Of a stretch of 52,286 nt of DNA, positions 24,881-32,006 are shown piece by piece. The translations under genes and the position numbers were made by a program. The first letter of the stretch is position 1. Each line of letters begins with the position of its first letter. This DNA comes from Microcaldota archaeon. Its GTDB lineage: Archaea; Micrarchaeota; Micrarchaeia; Anstonellales; JAGGVH01. The notes under the pieces were generated by a model. That model did not search any database. It had not been told where the DNA came from and saw only the letters and a program-made list of their open reading frames with translations. The stretch is taken from positions 1 through 52,286 of the forward strand of contig JAHKLX010000061.1 in assembly GCA_020854835.1 (NCBI GenBank), read 5' to 3'.

Positions 24881-25558
24881 ATGTCAAACACAAGCAAATC
24901 TTTCAAACCCACCCCCATTCCACACCGTACAAAATTCGGTGAGCCGATGGCTTACTATACGTTATCGGACGACGGGAAAATCCACACCGAGGTGTCTCGG
25001 GCAGAGTGTCTTGCTCGCATCGATGAACCCGGCACCCCATTCCCGCAGCGGTGGTATGTCGACGATGAATCTGGTCTCGTTATCCGCTTGCCTCACAATC
25101 AGATGGGCAAAGACCTTTCCCGTGAGAATATGCGCTCTATATGGCGCGAGCAAAAGTATCAGGAACGAAAATTCCAGTGCGTATGGAAAGACACCAACAA
25201 ATGCAGTCAAAAATGTGAGAATTGTAGGTTTCGCACGAGTCGCACCATTGAACTTGATAAACCGATGAGAAAAGAAGCCGACATCGAAGGATCGGATACA
25301 TATTTTGAGCCTTCCGACTCGATCGACATCACAGAAATCATAGAGCAAAAGGCCTTACTGGATACCCTCTATGCCGCCCTCTCCACACTTGCCCAAGAAG
25401 ACCTCAACCTTATAAAAGACCGTTTCTTCCTTGGAAAAACCGTGCGAGATTTAGCATCTAAGTACGGCTTCAAATCATCGCGGAGTATCACTGTTCATGT
25501 CCGCCGTATTCTTGACATTCTGCGAAACAGCGAAGCCCTGAAGAGATTTTTTGAATAG
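24881..25558 (+). CDS. Phage sigma-70-region-4-like regulator with Cys cluster (225 aa)
   Basis: ATG at 24881 behind AAAAGGAG. Residues 150-225 are a sigma region 4 helix-turn-helix (LSTLAQEDLNLIKDRFFLGK, then RDLASKYGFKSSRSITVHVR). The middle contains WKDTNKCSQKCENCRF, a C-x3-C-x2-C group that may bind zinc. No region 2 is present, so it is probably an early transcription regulator. The N-terminal 90 residues (LARIDEPGTPFPQRW) are conserved-looking but unknown. Confidence 0.7.
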   Translation: MSNTSKSFKPTPIPHRTKFGEPMAYYTLSDDGKIHTEVSRAECLARIDEPGTPFPQRWYVDDESGLVIRLPHNQMGKDLSRENMRSIWREQKYQERKFQCVWKDTNKCSQKCENCRFRTSRTIELDKPMRKEADIEGSDTYFEPSDSIDITEIIEQKALLDTLYAALSTLAQEDLNLIKDRFFLGKTVRDLASKYGFKSSRSITVHVRRILDILRNSEALKRFFE

Positions 25559-25581
25559 CCGACCTCCGTCGGTACGCAACT

Positions 25582-25613
25582 GCCCCTCTTCTGTCTGTAG
25601 ACGGTAGAGGGGC
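25582..25613 (+). repeat. Repeated intercistronic hairpin, copy 1
   Basis: The stem GCCCCTCT/AGAGGGGC encloses a TCTGTCTGTAG-type loop. The loop, the stem and the upstream GTACGCAA are repeated before the antirepressor gene at 30470-30508. It lies between the sigma-like gene and the next small ORF. No T tract follows, so it looks like an RNA-processing or translation element rather than a terminator. Confidence 0.6.
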
Positions 25614-25645
25614 GGTAAAGCCTTCTCGGAAACGGAGGTAAGGCA

Positions 25646-25828
25646 ATGCAAACAAAAACAAATGAAAGGGACATGGGCATGCGCGATGCTGAGCTGGATG
25701 AAGAACTCGCAGGCATCCTAACGGCAATCAGCGTCGTATCCAAACGTCTAGCCAAGAAGCTGCTCGCGCTTCAAAGGCAGGATAAGTCCACCGGGGAAGG
25801 GGGTGCACCAGATGGGCAAGATGAGTGA
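25646..25828 (+). CDS. Small phage protein, unknown (60 aa)
   Basis: ATG at 25646 with ACGGAGG upstream. It is a charged, mainly helical peptide (DAELDEELAGILTAISVVSK then RLAKKLLALQRQ), without a family I can name. It overlaps the next gene by 17 nt, which supports it being translated as part of the early operon. Confidence 0.6.
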   Translation: MQTKTNERDMGMRDAELDEELAGILTAISVVSKRLAKKLLALQRQDKSTGEGGAPDGQDE

Positions 25829-26141
25829 ACTCGACATCTGTGTCGAGGAGCTTCGTAGCGCAGCACAATCCCTGAATTCGGTGGCAGACAGCCTGACGGC
25901 TCTATTCGGCGGCAATCAATCCGAAGCATCGACACAGCTGGAACCAAAACCAGCCCCCTCAAAACCCAAAGCACTGACGCTGGAAGAAGTGCGAGCCGTT
26001 CTTGCGGAAAAATCCCGCAACGGGCATACCGCCGAGGTTCGGGAACTGCTCGAAAAGCATGGCGCATCGAAGCTGTCCGAGATTGACCCCGCCAAATATG
26101 CCACCCTGCTTACGGAAGCGGAGGTACTGGGAAATGGGTAA
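25812..26141 (+). CDS. Phage protein, rRNA-biogenesis/ligase-like annotation class (109 aa), function unknown
   Basis: The start is set at the ATG at 25812, 8 nt after a GGGGG run; an in-frame GTG at 25803 is inside that site. The protein has an N-terminal amphipathic helix (EELRSAAQSLNSVADSLTAL), a proline-rich linker, and a C-terminal helical domain (TLEEVRAVLAEKSRNGHTAEVREL). The C-terminal helix set is common in phage proteins encoded directly before DUF2800 genes and may bind nucleic acid; that is inference. It overlaps the DUF2800 gene by 8 nt. Confidence 0.65.
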   Translation: MGKMSELDICVEELRSAAQSLNSVADSLTALFGGNQSEASTQLEPKPAPSKPKALTLEEVRAVLAEKSRNGHTAEVRELLEKHGASKLSEIDPAKYATLLTEAEVLGNG

Positions 26142-27276
26142 ACACGCTCTGCTCTCCGCTTCAAGTTCCCACCGATGGTTGAACTGTCCTCCGTCGGCTC
26201 GGCTCTGCGAGCAGTACGAGGACAAAGGCAGCAGCTACGCCGCCGAAGGCACGGACGCACACACCCTCGGCGAGTATAAGCTGAAAACCGCGCTCGGTAT
26301 CCGAGCCAAAAACCCGACCGCCAGTCTGACATACTACTCCGAGGAGATGGAAGAATGCGCCGCCGGGTACGCCTACTACATCATGGAATTGGTGGAGACT
26401 GCCAAGCAGACCTGCAACGATCCTGTGGTGCTTATCGAACAGCGGCTCGACTTCTCCAAGTACGTCGAGGGCGGCTTTGGTACCGGTGACTGCGTGGTTA
26501 TCGCCGATGGTATGCTCCATATTGTGGACTATAAGCATGGCCAAGGGGTACTCGTTGAGGCTGCTGAAAATTTTCAAATGATGCTGTACACATTAGGGGC
26601 ATTAGAGTTGTTTGACGGCATCTACGACATCGACACGGTCAGTATGACCGTGTATCAACCAAGACGAGATAACATCAGCACTCATACGGTTTTCAAGGAA
26701 TCCCTCTACCAGTGGGCGGAGAAAGTGCTGAAACCAACTGCCAAACTCGCCTATGCCGGTGAGGGGGAGTTCCGATGTGGCGATTGGTGCCAGTTCTGCA
26801 AGGCGAAACATGACTGCCGCAAACGAGCGGAGCAAAACATTGAACTTGCAAAATACGAATTCAAGCTACCACCCCTTTTAGAAGATGATGAGGTCGAATC
26901 CATCCTCGGCAGGATAGATGAACTCGTCTCTTGGGCTTCGGACATCAAGAACTACGCCCTGCAAGCCGCGCTCAGCGGCAAGCATTGGTCAGGCTGGAAG
27001 CTGGTCGAAGGCCGCTCCAACCGCAAATACACAAATGATGAAGCAGTCGCCGACACCGTCAGCGCGGCAGGCTACGATCCATACGAACACAAGGTGATGG
27101 GCATCACCGCAATGGAAAAGGCTCTCGGTAAATCAAAGTTTGCCGAACTACTTGGCGGTCTGGTCGAGAAGCCGCAAGGCAAACCGACGCTCGTGCCGGA
27201 AAGCGATAAACGTGCGGCAATCCATACGGCAAAATACGATTTTAATGATTATGAGGAGGAAAATCCAAATGGCTAA
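26134..27276 (+). CDS. DUF2800 Cas4/RecB-like Fe-S nuclease
   Basis: 380 aa from the ATG at 26134 (GCGGAGG upstream). The nuclease core is GTGD around residue 119 and HIVDYKHG around 129-136, the D...DxK pattern of PD-(D/E)xK enzymes. A four-cysteine group at 215, 219, 222 and 228 (CGDWCQFCKAKHDC) resembles the iron-sulphur cluster of Cas4 and AddB, though the first cysteine of that set is normally upstream of the nuclease. Likely role: DNA end processing in phage replication or recombination. It sits directly before the SSB-like DUF2815 gene, overlapping it by 8 nt. Confidence 0.88.
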   Translation: MGKHALLSASSSHRWLNCPPSARLCEQYEDKGSSYAAEGTDAHTLGEYKLKTALGIRAKNPTASLTYYSEEMEECAAGYAYYIMELVETAKQTCNDPVVLIEQRLDFSKYVEGGFGTGDCVVIADGMLHIVDYKHGQGVLVEAAENFQMMLYTLGALELFDGIYDIDTVSMTVYQPRRDNISTHTVFKESLYQWAEKVLKPTAKLAYAGEGEFRCGDWCQFCKAKHDCRKRAEQNIELAKYEFKLPPLLEDDEVESILGRIDELVSWASDIKNYALQAALSGKHWSGWKLVEGRSNRKYTNDEAVADTVSAAGYDPYEHKVMGITAMEKALGKSKFAELLGGLVEKPQGKPTLVPESDKRAAIHTAKYDFNDYEEENPNG

Positions 27277-27859
27277 CCAGTCAAACAACAGCAAAAATAC
27301 ACAGACATCCAACCCTATGAAGGTTATCACGGGTCCAGATACCCGCTGGTCTTACGCCAACGTGTGGGAAGCGAAATCCATCAACGGCGGCACACCGAAG
27401 TTCTCGGTATCGCTCATCATCCCCAAGTCCGACACCAAGACCATCGGTAAAATCAAGGCAGCGATTGAAGCGGCTTACCGTGAGGGCGAGGCGAAGCTAA
27501 AGGGCAACGGCAAAACCGTACCGCCCCTTGCCGCCCTCAAGACCCCGCTCCGTGATGGCGACACTGAACGTCCCGACGACCCCGCCTACGAAAACGCCTA
27601 TTTTATCAACGCCAACAGTGCGACCGCACCGGGCGTGGTGGATGCAGACCGTCAGGAAGTTATAAACCGTTCGGAGGTGTACAGTGGCGTATACGGCAGG
27701 GCGAGCGTCAATTTCTACGCTTTTAACAGCAACGGCAACAAAGGCATTGCCTGCGGACTGAACAACCTTCAAAAAATCCGCGACGGCGAACCCCTTGGTG
27801 GCAAATCCCGCGCGGAGGACGATTTCGCCACCTACGACGACGAGGATTTCCTTGGATAA
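27269..27859 (+). CDS. DUF2815 ssDNA-binding-like protein (196 aa)
   Basis: ATG at 27269 after GAGGAGG. The DUF2815 family is related to T7 gp2.5-type single-strand DNA-binding proteins. Visible features are the WSYANVWEAKSINGGTPKFS strand pair, the basic segment KLKGNGKTVPPLAAL, a VYSGVYGRASVNFYAF beta region and an acidic tail (DFATYDDEDFLG), which in SSBs recruits partner enzymes. Together with the DUF2800 nuclease and polymerase it forms the replication/recombination core of the prophage. Confidence 0.85.
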   Translation: MANQSNNSKNTQTSNPMKVITGPDTRWSYANVWEAKSINGGTPKFSVSLIIPKSDTKTIGKIKAAIEAAYREGEAKLKGNGKTVPPLAALKTPLRDGDTERPDDPAYENAYFINANSATAPGVVDADRQEVINRSEVYSGVYGRASVNFYAFNSNGNKGIACGLNNLQKIRDGEPLGGKSRAEDDFATYDDEDFLG

Positions 27860-27878
27860 CTACATTAGACAGACTACG

Positions 27879-27906
27879 GAGGGCGGCGGGGCGACTTGCC
27901 GCCCTC
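27879..27906 (+). other. GC-rich hairpin after the SSB-like gene
   Basis: GAGGGCGGC and GCCGCCCTC form a perfect 9-bp stem with a 10-nt loop. Only two T residues follow, so termination would be weak. It separates the replication genes from the mobile HNH gene. Confidence 0.5.
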
Positions 27907-27924
27907 TTCAATTATGGAGGTCTT

Positions 27925-28464
27925 ATGAAAACTGAAATATGGAAAGACATCCCCGGTTATGGAGGTCGATATCAAGCCAGCAGTCTTGGGCGAATAAAAA
28001 GCCTTGATAGGTTTTTTGACCGAGAGGATTGGCGTACAGGAGTAATCACAAGCGTTCATGTCAACGAGAAAATCTTGACTGCGGGTAGGTTCAATACGCA
28101 TGGCCATCTTTCTGTGTTTTTAAGAGATAGTCAGTACCCAAATGGGATTGGAAAGCCGGTGCACCAGCTTGTGATGCTTGCTTTTGTAGGTTTTGCTCCA
28201 GAAGGCTTGGAGGTCTTACACAAGAACGGTATACCGACAGATAACCAAATAACCAACCTTTGCTACGGCTCCCGTTCTGAAAACATGACAGATAGATACC
28301 GCCATGCGGGACAAGGGCTAAAACTGACTGTCAATGACGTGATTAAAATACGGGATATGTTGTGTCAAGGTGTTCAGCAGCGGCAAATAGCACGAATGTT
28401 CAATGTGTCTGACACTACCATTTACTACATCAAGCAAGGGAGGCGTTTTCGGTGGATAAAATAG
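27925..28464 (+). CDS. NUMOD4-HNH homing-type endonuclease (179 aa)
   Basis: ATG at 27925 behind TGGAGG. The N-terminus EIWKDIPGYGGRYQASSLGR is a NUMOD4 DNA-binding motif. The centre contains VHQLVMLAF and VLHKNGIPTDNQITNLCY, an HNH-type core. The C-terminal 55 residues form a helix-turn-helix (DVIKIRDMLCQGVQQRQIAR, then SDTTIYYIKQG). Free-standing genes like this are selfish inserts in phages. It sits between DUF2815 and the polymerase and ends 13 nt inside the polymerase gene. Confidence 0.85.
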   Translation: MKTEIWKDIPGYGGRYQASSLGRIKSLDRFFDREDWRTGVITSVHVNEKILTAGRFNTHGHLSVFLRDSQYPNGIGKPVHQLVMLAFVGFAPEGLEVLHKNGIPTDNQITNLCYGSRSENMTDRYRHAGQGLKLTVNDVIKIRDMLCQGVQQRQIARMFNVSDTTIYYIKQGRRFRWIK

Positions 28465-30455
28465 CTAAACTTTCGCTTGACATTGAAACCTTTAGCGGTG
28501 TCGACCTCAAAAAATGTGGCTTGTATAAATATGCTGAATCGTCCGATTTTGAAATCTTGCTCCTTGGATACAGTGTGGATGGCGGCGAGGTGCGGGTTAT
28601 CGACCTCGCAGGCGGCGAAGGCATACCTCACAGTATTCTTGAAGCCTTAACGGACGATGATGTGCAAAAGTGGGCTTTCAATAGCTCTTTTGAACGCATC
28701 TGCCTTTCCCGCTATCTGCGAGATATGGGCATCAACCTTGACCCTTTCGCCAACAATCATCACTCTGCCAACATGCTCGGCAAAGCGAAATATCTGAACC
28801 CCAAATCGTGGCGATGCTCGATGGTCTGGTCGGCTTATATGGGTATGCCGCTCTCCCTCGAAGGCGCGGGAACGGTTTTGGGACTTGAGAAGCAGAAGCT
28901 GACCGAAGGCAAGGAACTAATCAGGTACTTCTGCTCGCCCTGCAAACCGACCGCCGCCAACGGGCAGCGGAAGCGCAACCGACCCGAACACGCTCCGGAC
29001 AAATGGGAATCATTCAAAGCATACAACCGCCGAGATGTAGAAGCCGAACTTTCAATTCAAGAGCGGCTCGCCAAGTTCCCCGTGCCTGATAATGTATGGG
29101 AAGAATACGCCCACGACCAAGAGATTAACGACCGCGGTGTTGCTCTGGACATGACCCTTGTCCAAAATGCCATCAAAGCGGATAATCGATCCCGAACCGA
29201 ATTGATCCGTTTGATAAAGGAACTGACCGACCTCGACAACCCAAACTCCGTACAGCAGATGAAAGAGTGGCTCGCGGATAACGGTATGGAAACCGACTCC
29301 CTCGGCAAAAAGGCGGTAGCGGAGCTGCTCAAGGATGCGCCGGAACCGCTTGGCAAGGTGCTGGCCCTTCGTCAGCAATTGGCGAAATCCTCGGTAAAGA
29401 AATATCAGGCTATGGAAAACGCCGTCTGCGCCGATGGCCGCGCTCGTGGAATGTTCCAGTTCTACGGCGCCAACCGAACCGGCAGATGGGCCGGGCGGCT
29501 CATTCAAATGCAAAACCTCCCCCAGAATCATCTGCCCGACCTTGAACAGGCGCGAGGGCTTGTTCATGATGGCGCCTTCGCCGCTTTGGAACTGCTCTAT
29601 GACAACATTCCCGATCTGCTTTCTCAATTAATCCGCACCGCGTTTGTACCGAAGGACGGTCATAAGCTAATTGTCGCTGACTTTTCGGCGATTGAAGCCC
29701 GCGTCATCGCTTGGCTTGCCGGGGAGCGGTGGCGAAACGAGGTGTTTGCTACCCACGGCAAAATTTACGAAGCGTCAGCCAGCCAGATGTTCAACGTGCC
29801 GATTGAGGTAGTCACCAAAGGCTCCCCGCTACGGCAGAAAGGAAAGATCGCCGAACTCGCCCTCGGCTACGGCGGCTCGGTCGGCGCGCTCAAAGCGATG
29901 GGGGCCTTGGAGATGGGTTTATCGGAAGAGGAACTGCGTCCGCTCGTTTCCGCCTGGCGGGCAGCGAACCCAAACATCGTGCGGTTTTGGTGGGATGTTG
30001 ACCGCGCCGCTATGACGGCGGTCAGGGATAGGACGGTGACCGAAACCCATGGCATCCGCTTCGGCTACCAAAGCGGGATGCTGTTCATCACGCTTCCATC
30101 CGGCAGACGGCTTTCCTACGTCAAGCCCCGTATCGGGACAAACCAGTTCGGCTCGGACTGTGTGACCTACGAAGGCATCGGTGGCACGAAAAAATGGGAG
30201 CGTATCGAAAGTTATGGTCCCAAGTTCGTTGAGAACATTGTACAGGCGACAAGCCGGGATATTCTATCCTATGCCATGCAGACGCTCCGCCATTGCTCCA
30301 TCGTGATGCACATCCACGACGAAGTCGTCATAGAAGCTGACCCAAGATTATCTACCGAGGTTCTGTGTCAGCAAATGAACCGGACGCCGCCTTGGGCGGA
30401 AGGGCTTCTGCTTGTTGCCGATGGGTTCGATTGCTCGTTTTACAAAAAAGATTAA
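28452..30455 (+). CDS. Phage DNA polymerase, family A with 3'-5' exonuclease
   Basis: 667 aa. The GTG start at 28452 is supported by GGGAGG 9 nt upstream. The exonuclease domain has DIET (10-13) and the DEDDy motif YNRRDVE (about 191-197). Polymerase motif A is DFSAIEAR (410-417), the O-helix motif B RQKGKIAELALGYGG (461-475) and motif C HDE (622-624). All catalytic carboxylates are present, so it should be active and replicate the phage genome. It shares the early operon with the SSB-like and primase-helicase genes. Confidence 0.96.
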   Translation: MDKIAKLSLDIETFSGVDLKKCGLYKYAESSDFEILLLGYSVDGGEVRVIDLAGGEGIPHSILEALTDDDVQKWAFNSSFERICLSRYLRDMGINLDPFANNHHSANMLGKAKYLNPKSWRCSMVWSAYMGMPLSLEGAGTVLGLEKQKLTEGKELIRYFCSPCKPTAANGQRKRNRPEHAPDKWESFKAYNRRDVEAELSIQERLAKFPVPDNVWEEYAHDQEINDRGVALDMTLVQNAIKADNRSRTELIRLIKELTDLDNPNSVQQMKEWLADNGMETDSLGKKAVAELLKDAPEPLGKVLALRQQLAKSSVKKYQAMENAVCADGRARGMFQFYGANRTGRWAGRLIQMQNLPQNHLPDLEQARGLVHDGAFAALELLYDNIPDLLSQLIRTAFVPKDGHKLIVADFSAIEARVIAWLAGERWRNEVFATHGKIYEASASQMFNVPIEVVTKGSPLRQKGKIAELALGYGGSVGALKAMGALEMGLSEEELRPLVSAWRAANPNIVRFWWDVDRAAMTAVRDRTVTETHGIRFGYQSGMLFITLPSGRRLSYVKPRIGTNQFGSDCVTYEGIGGTKKWERIESYGPKFVENIVQATSRDILSYAMQTLRHCSIVMHIHDEVVIEADPRLSTEVLCQQMNRTPPWAEGLLLVADGFDCSFYKKD

Positions 30456-30469
30456 ATGCCAGTACGCAA

Positions 30470-30508
30470 AACAACCCCTCCTGTCTGTAGGCAGTAGAGG
30501 GGTTTGTT
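30470..30508 (+). repeat. Repeated intercistronic hairpin, copy 2
   Basis: AACAACCCCTC pairs with GAGGGGTTTGTT around a CTGTCTGTAGGCAGTA loop. The loop and inner stem closely match the copy at 25582-25613, including the GTACGCAA just upstream. It lies in the 86-nt gap between polymerase and antirepressor, just before the latter's AGGAGG site. Confidence 0.6.
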
Positions 30509-30541
30509 ACCTCTCGAAAATATTTTTTCAGGAGGTTCAAT

Positions 30542-31306
30542 ATGAACGGATTACAAGTGTTCTCCTATGAGGGGAACGAAGTCAGGACTGTCCAAAAGGG
30601 CGATGGAACTTGGTGGGTGTTGAAGGATGTGTGTGACATTCTGGAATTGACCAGTCCCCACAAAGTAGCCGAGCGGTTGGATCATGACGAAAAGGGGCGG
30701 AGTCTGATTCCGACCCTTGGTGGAAATCAGGAACTCACGGTTGTCAGCGAAAGTGGTCTCTACAATGTTATCCTCCGCTCCGACAAGCCCGAAGCCAAGA
30801 AGTTCAAACGCTGGGTCACTCATGAGGTACTTCCCACCATCCGCAGACACGGCGCATATGTTACGCCCGCCAAATTAGAAGAGTTGATGAACGACCCTGA
30901 CTCTTGGATTAAGGTGTTGACCGCCCTTAAGGAGGAGCGCACCGCCAAGGAACAGCTGCAACTGGAGGCCACCGAGAATAAGCCAAAGGTTATCTTCGCC
31001 GATGCGGTATCAGTATCCGATGGAACCATCCTAATTGGTGAACTGGCGAAAATCCTCAAAGGCAACGGTATCGAAATCGGTCAAAACCGTCTGTTTGAAA
31101 AACTGCGTCAGGACGGCTACCTCATCAAGCGCAAAGGAACGGATTATAACGCGCCAACCCAAAAGGCGATGGAACTGGGGCTTTTTAGGGTCAAGGAAAC
31201 TGCCATCACCCATTCGGACGGACACGTCACTATCAGCAAGACCACAAAAGTCACAGGCAAGGGGCAGCAATATTTCATCAATCTGTTTCTTGGGAAGGAG
31301 TTATAA
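30542..31306 (+). CDS. Phage antirepressor, Bro-N plus KilAC-like domain (254 aa)
   Basis: ATG at 30542, AGGAGG upstream. Bro-N spans about residues 1-110 (VLKDVCDILELTSPHKVAER, FKRWVTHEVLPTIRRHGAY). The C-terminal KilAC-type region covers about 135-254 (IGELAKILKGNGIEIGQNRL, then TGKGQQYFINLFLG). It is a homologue of the antirepressor at 840-1622 in the opposite orientation. Expected role: binding or countering a phage repressor during induction. Confidence 0.9.
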   Translation: MNGLQVFSYEGNEVRTVQKGDGTWWVLKDVCDILELTSPHKVAERLDHDEKGRSLIPTLGGNQELTVVSESGLYNVILRSDKPEAKKFKRWVTHEVLPTIRRHGAYVTPAKLEELMNDPDSWIKVLTALKEERTAKEQLQLEATENKPKVIFADAVSVSDGTILIGELAKILKGNGIEIGQNRLFEKLRQDGYLIKRKGTDYNAPTQKAMELGLFRVKETAITHSDGHVTISKTTKVTGKGQQYFINLFLGKEL

Positions 31307-31309
31307 ACA

Positions 31310-31600
31310 ATGGTGTCTGAAAGAAAACAATCCGTTAAAGCGGCTCTGAAGAAGGTTGGCAAGGCCGTCTGGTCAGCGTTTCCGTGGATATTTATGTGGA
31401 TTGGGCTGGCCTGCTTCTTCTCACTCTTATTTATCAGTGCGGACAAAAGTGCGGAACGGGCTAAACAGCTTGCCGCGCTTGAAGCCGAGAACGCCATGTA
31501 CGAATCGGCAAACACCCGCCTTGATGAAGAAATCGACTGGCTGCGTTCGCTCGTAGAGCAGTATTACCAAGGGGAGGCGCCTGATGGACAAGTACAATAG
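31310..31600 (+). CDS. Single-pass membrane protein with coiled coil (96 aa)
   Basis: ATG at 31310 behind AAGGAG. After a basic N-terminus (RKQSVKAALKKVGK) there is one membrane segment (residues about 22-44, PWIFMWIGLACFFSLLFIS). A coiled coil rich in Ala and Glu follows (AKQLAALEAENAMYES to LRSLVEQY). It was placed between antirepressor and DUF4406 only in this copy; the region A cassette lacks it. No family recognised. It overlaps the next gene by 17 nt. Confidence 0.75.
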   Translation: MVSERKQSVKAALKKVGKAVWSAFPWIFMWIGLACFFSLLFISADKSAERAKQLAALEAENAMYESANTRLDEEIDWLRSLVEQYYQGEAPDGQVQ

Positions 31601-32006
31601 TGAGGGCTACCCAGACCCGACTGCCTACGAAGCACTCTCGGCGGTTGCCAGATCGGAAATCCCGGTAAAAATTTATCGTCCGCTTGTTTATGTCGCATCG
31701 CCGTTCTCCGGGGATACGGAATACAACATTAGGAGAGCACAGGGTTATTGCCGCTTTGCCGTTTCCAAGGGGTGCATCCCGATTGCACCCCACCTCCACT
31801 ACCCACAGTTTATGGATGACGATGACAGAGAGCAGCGAGAATTGGGGCTGTTCTTTGCCCTTGTCCTGCTTGGTAAATGCGATGAACTATGGGTTTTCGG
31901 CAAGCCTTCCGATGGTATGGCTCGTGAAATCGCCAAGGCAAAAAAACGCGGTATGCCTATCAAATACTACAACCACAAATGCGAGGTGCCGGAATATGGA
32001 ACTTAA
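31584..32006 (+). CDS. DUF4406 family protein (140 aa)
   Basis: Start ATG at 31584, with GGGGAGG upstream. The fold markers are PLVYVASPFSGD (about 34-45), APHLHYPQFMDD and KCDELWVFG. It is the second copy of the protein at 404-838 and again sits immediately before the primase-helicase gene, overlapping it by 11 nt. A nucleotide-hydrolase or deoxyribosyltransferase-like activity is possible from the fold, but unproven. Confidence 0.82.
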   Translation: MDKYNSEGYPDPTAYEALSAVARSEIPVKIYRPLVYVASPFSGDTEYNIRRAQGYCRFAVSKGCIPIAPHLHYPQFMDDDDREQRELGLFFALVLLGKCDELWVFGKPSDGMAREIAKAKKRGMPIKYYNHKCEVPEYGT

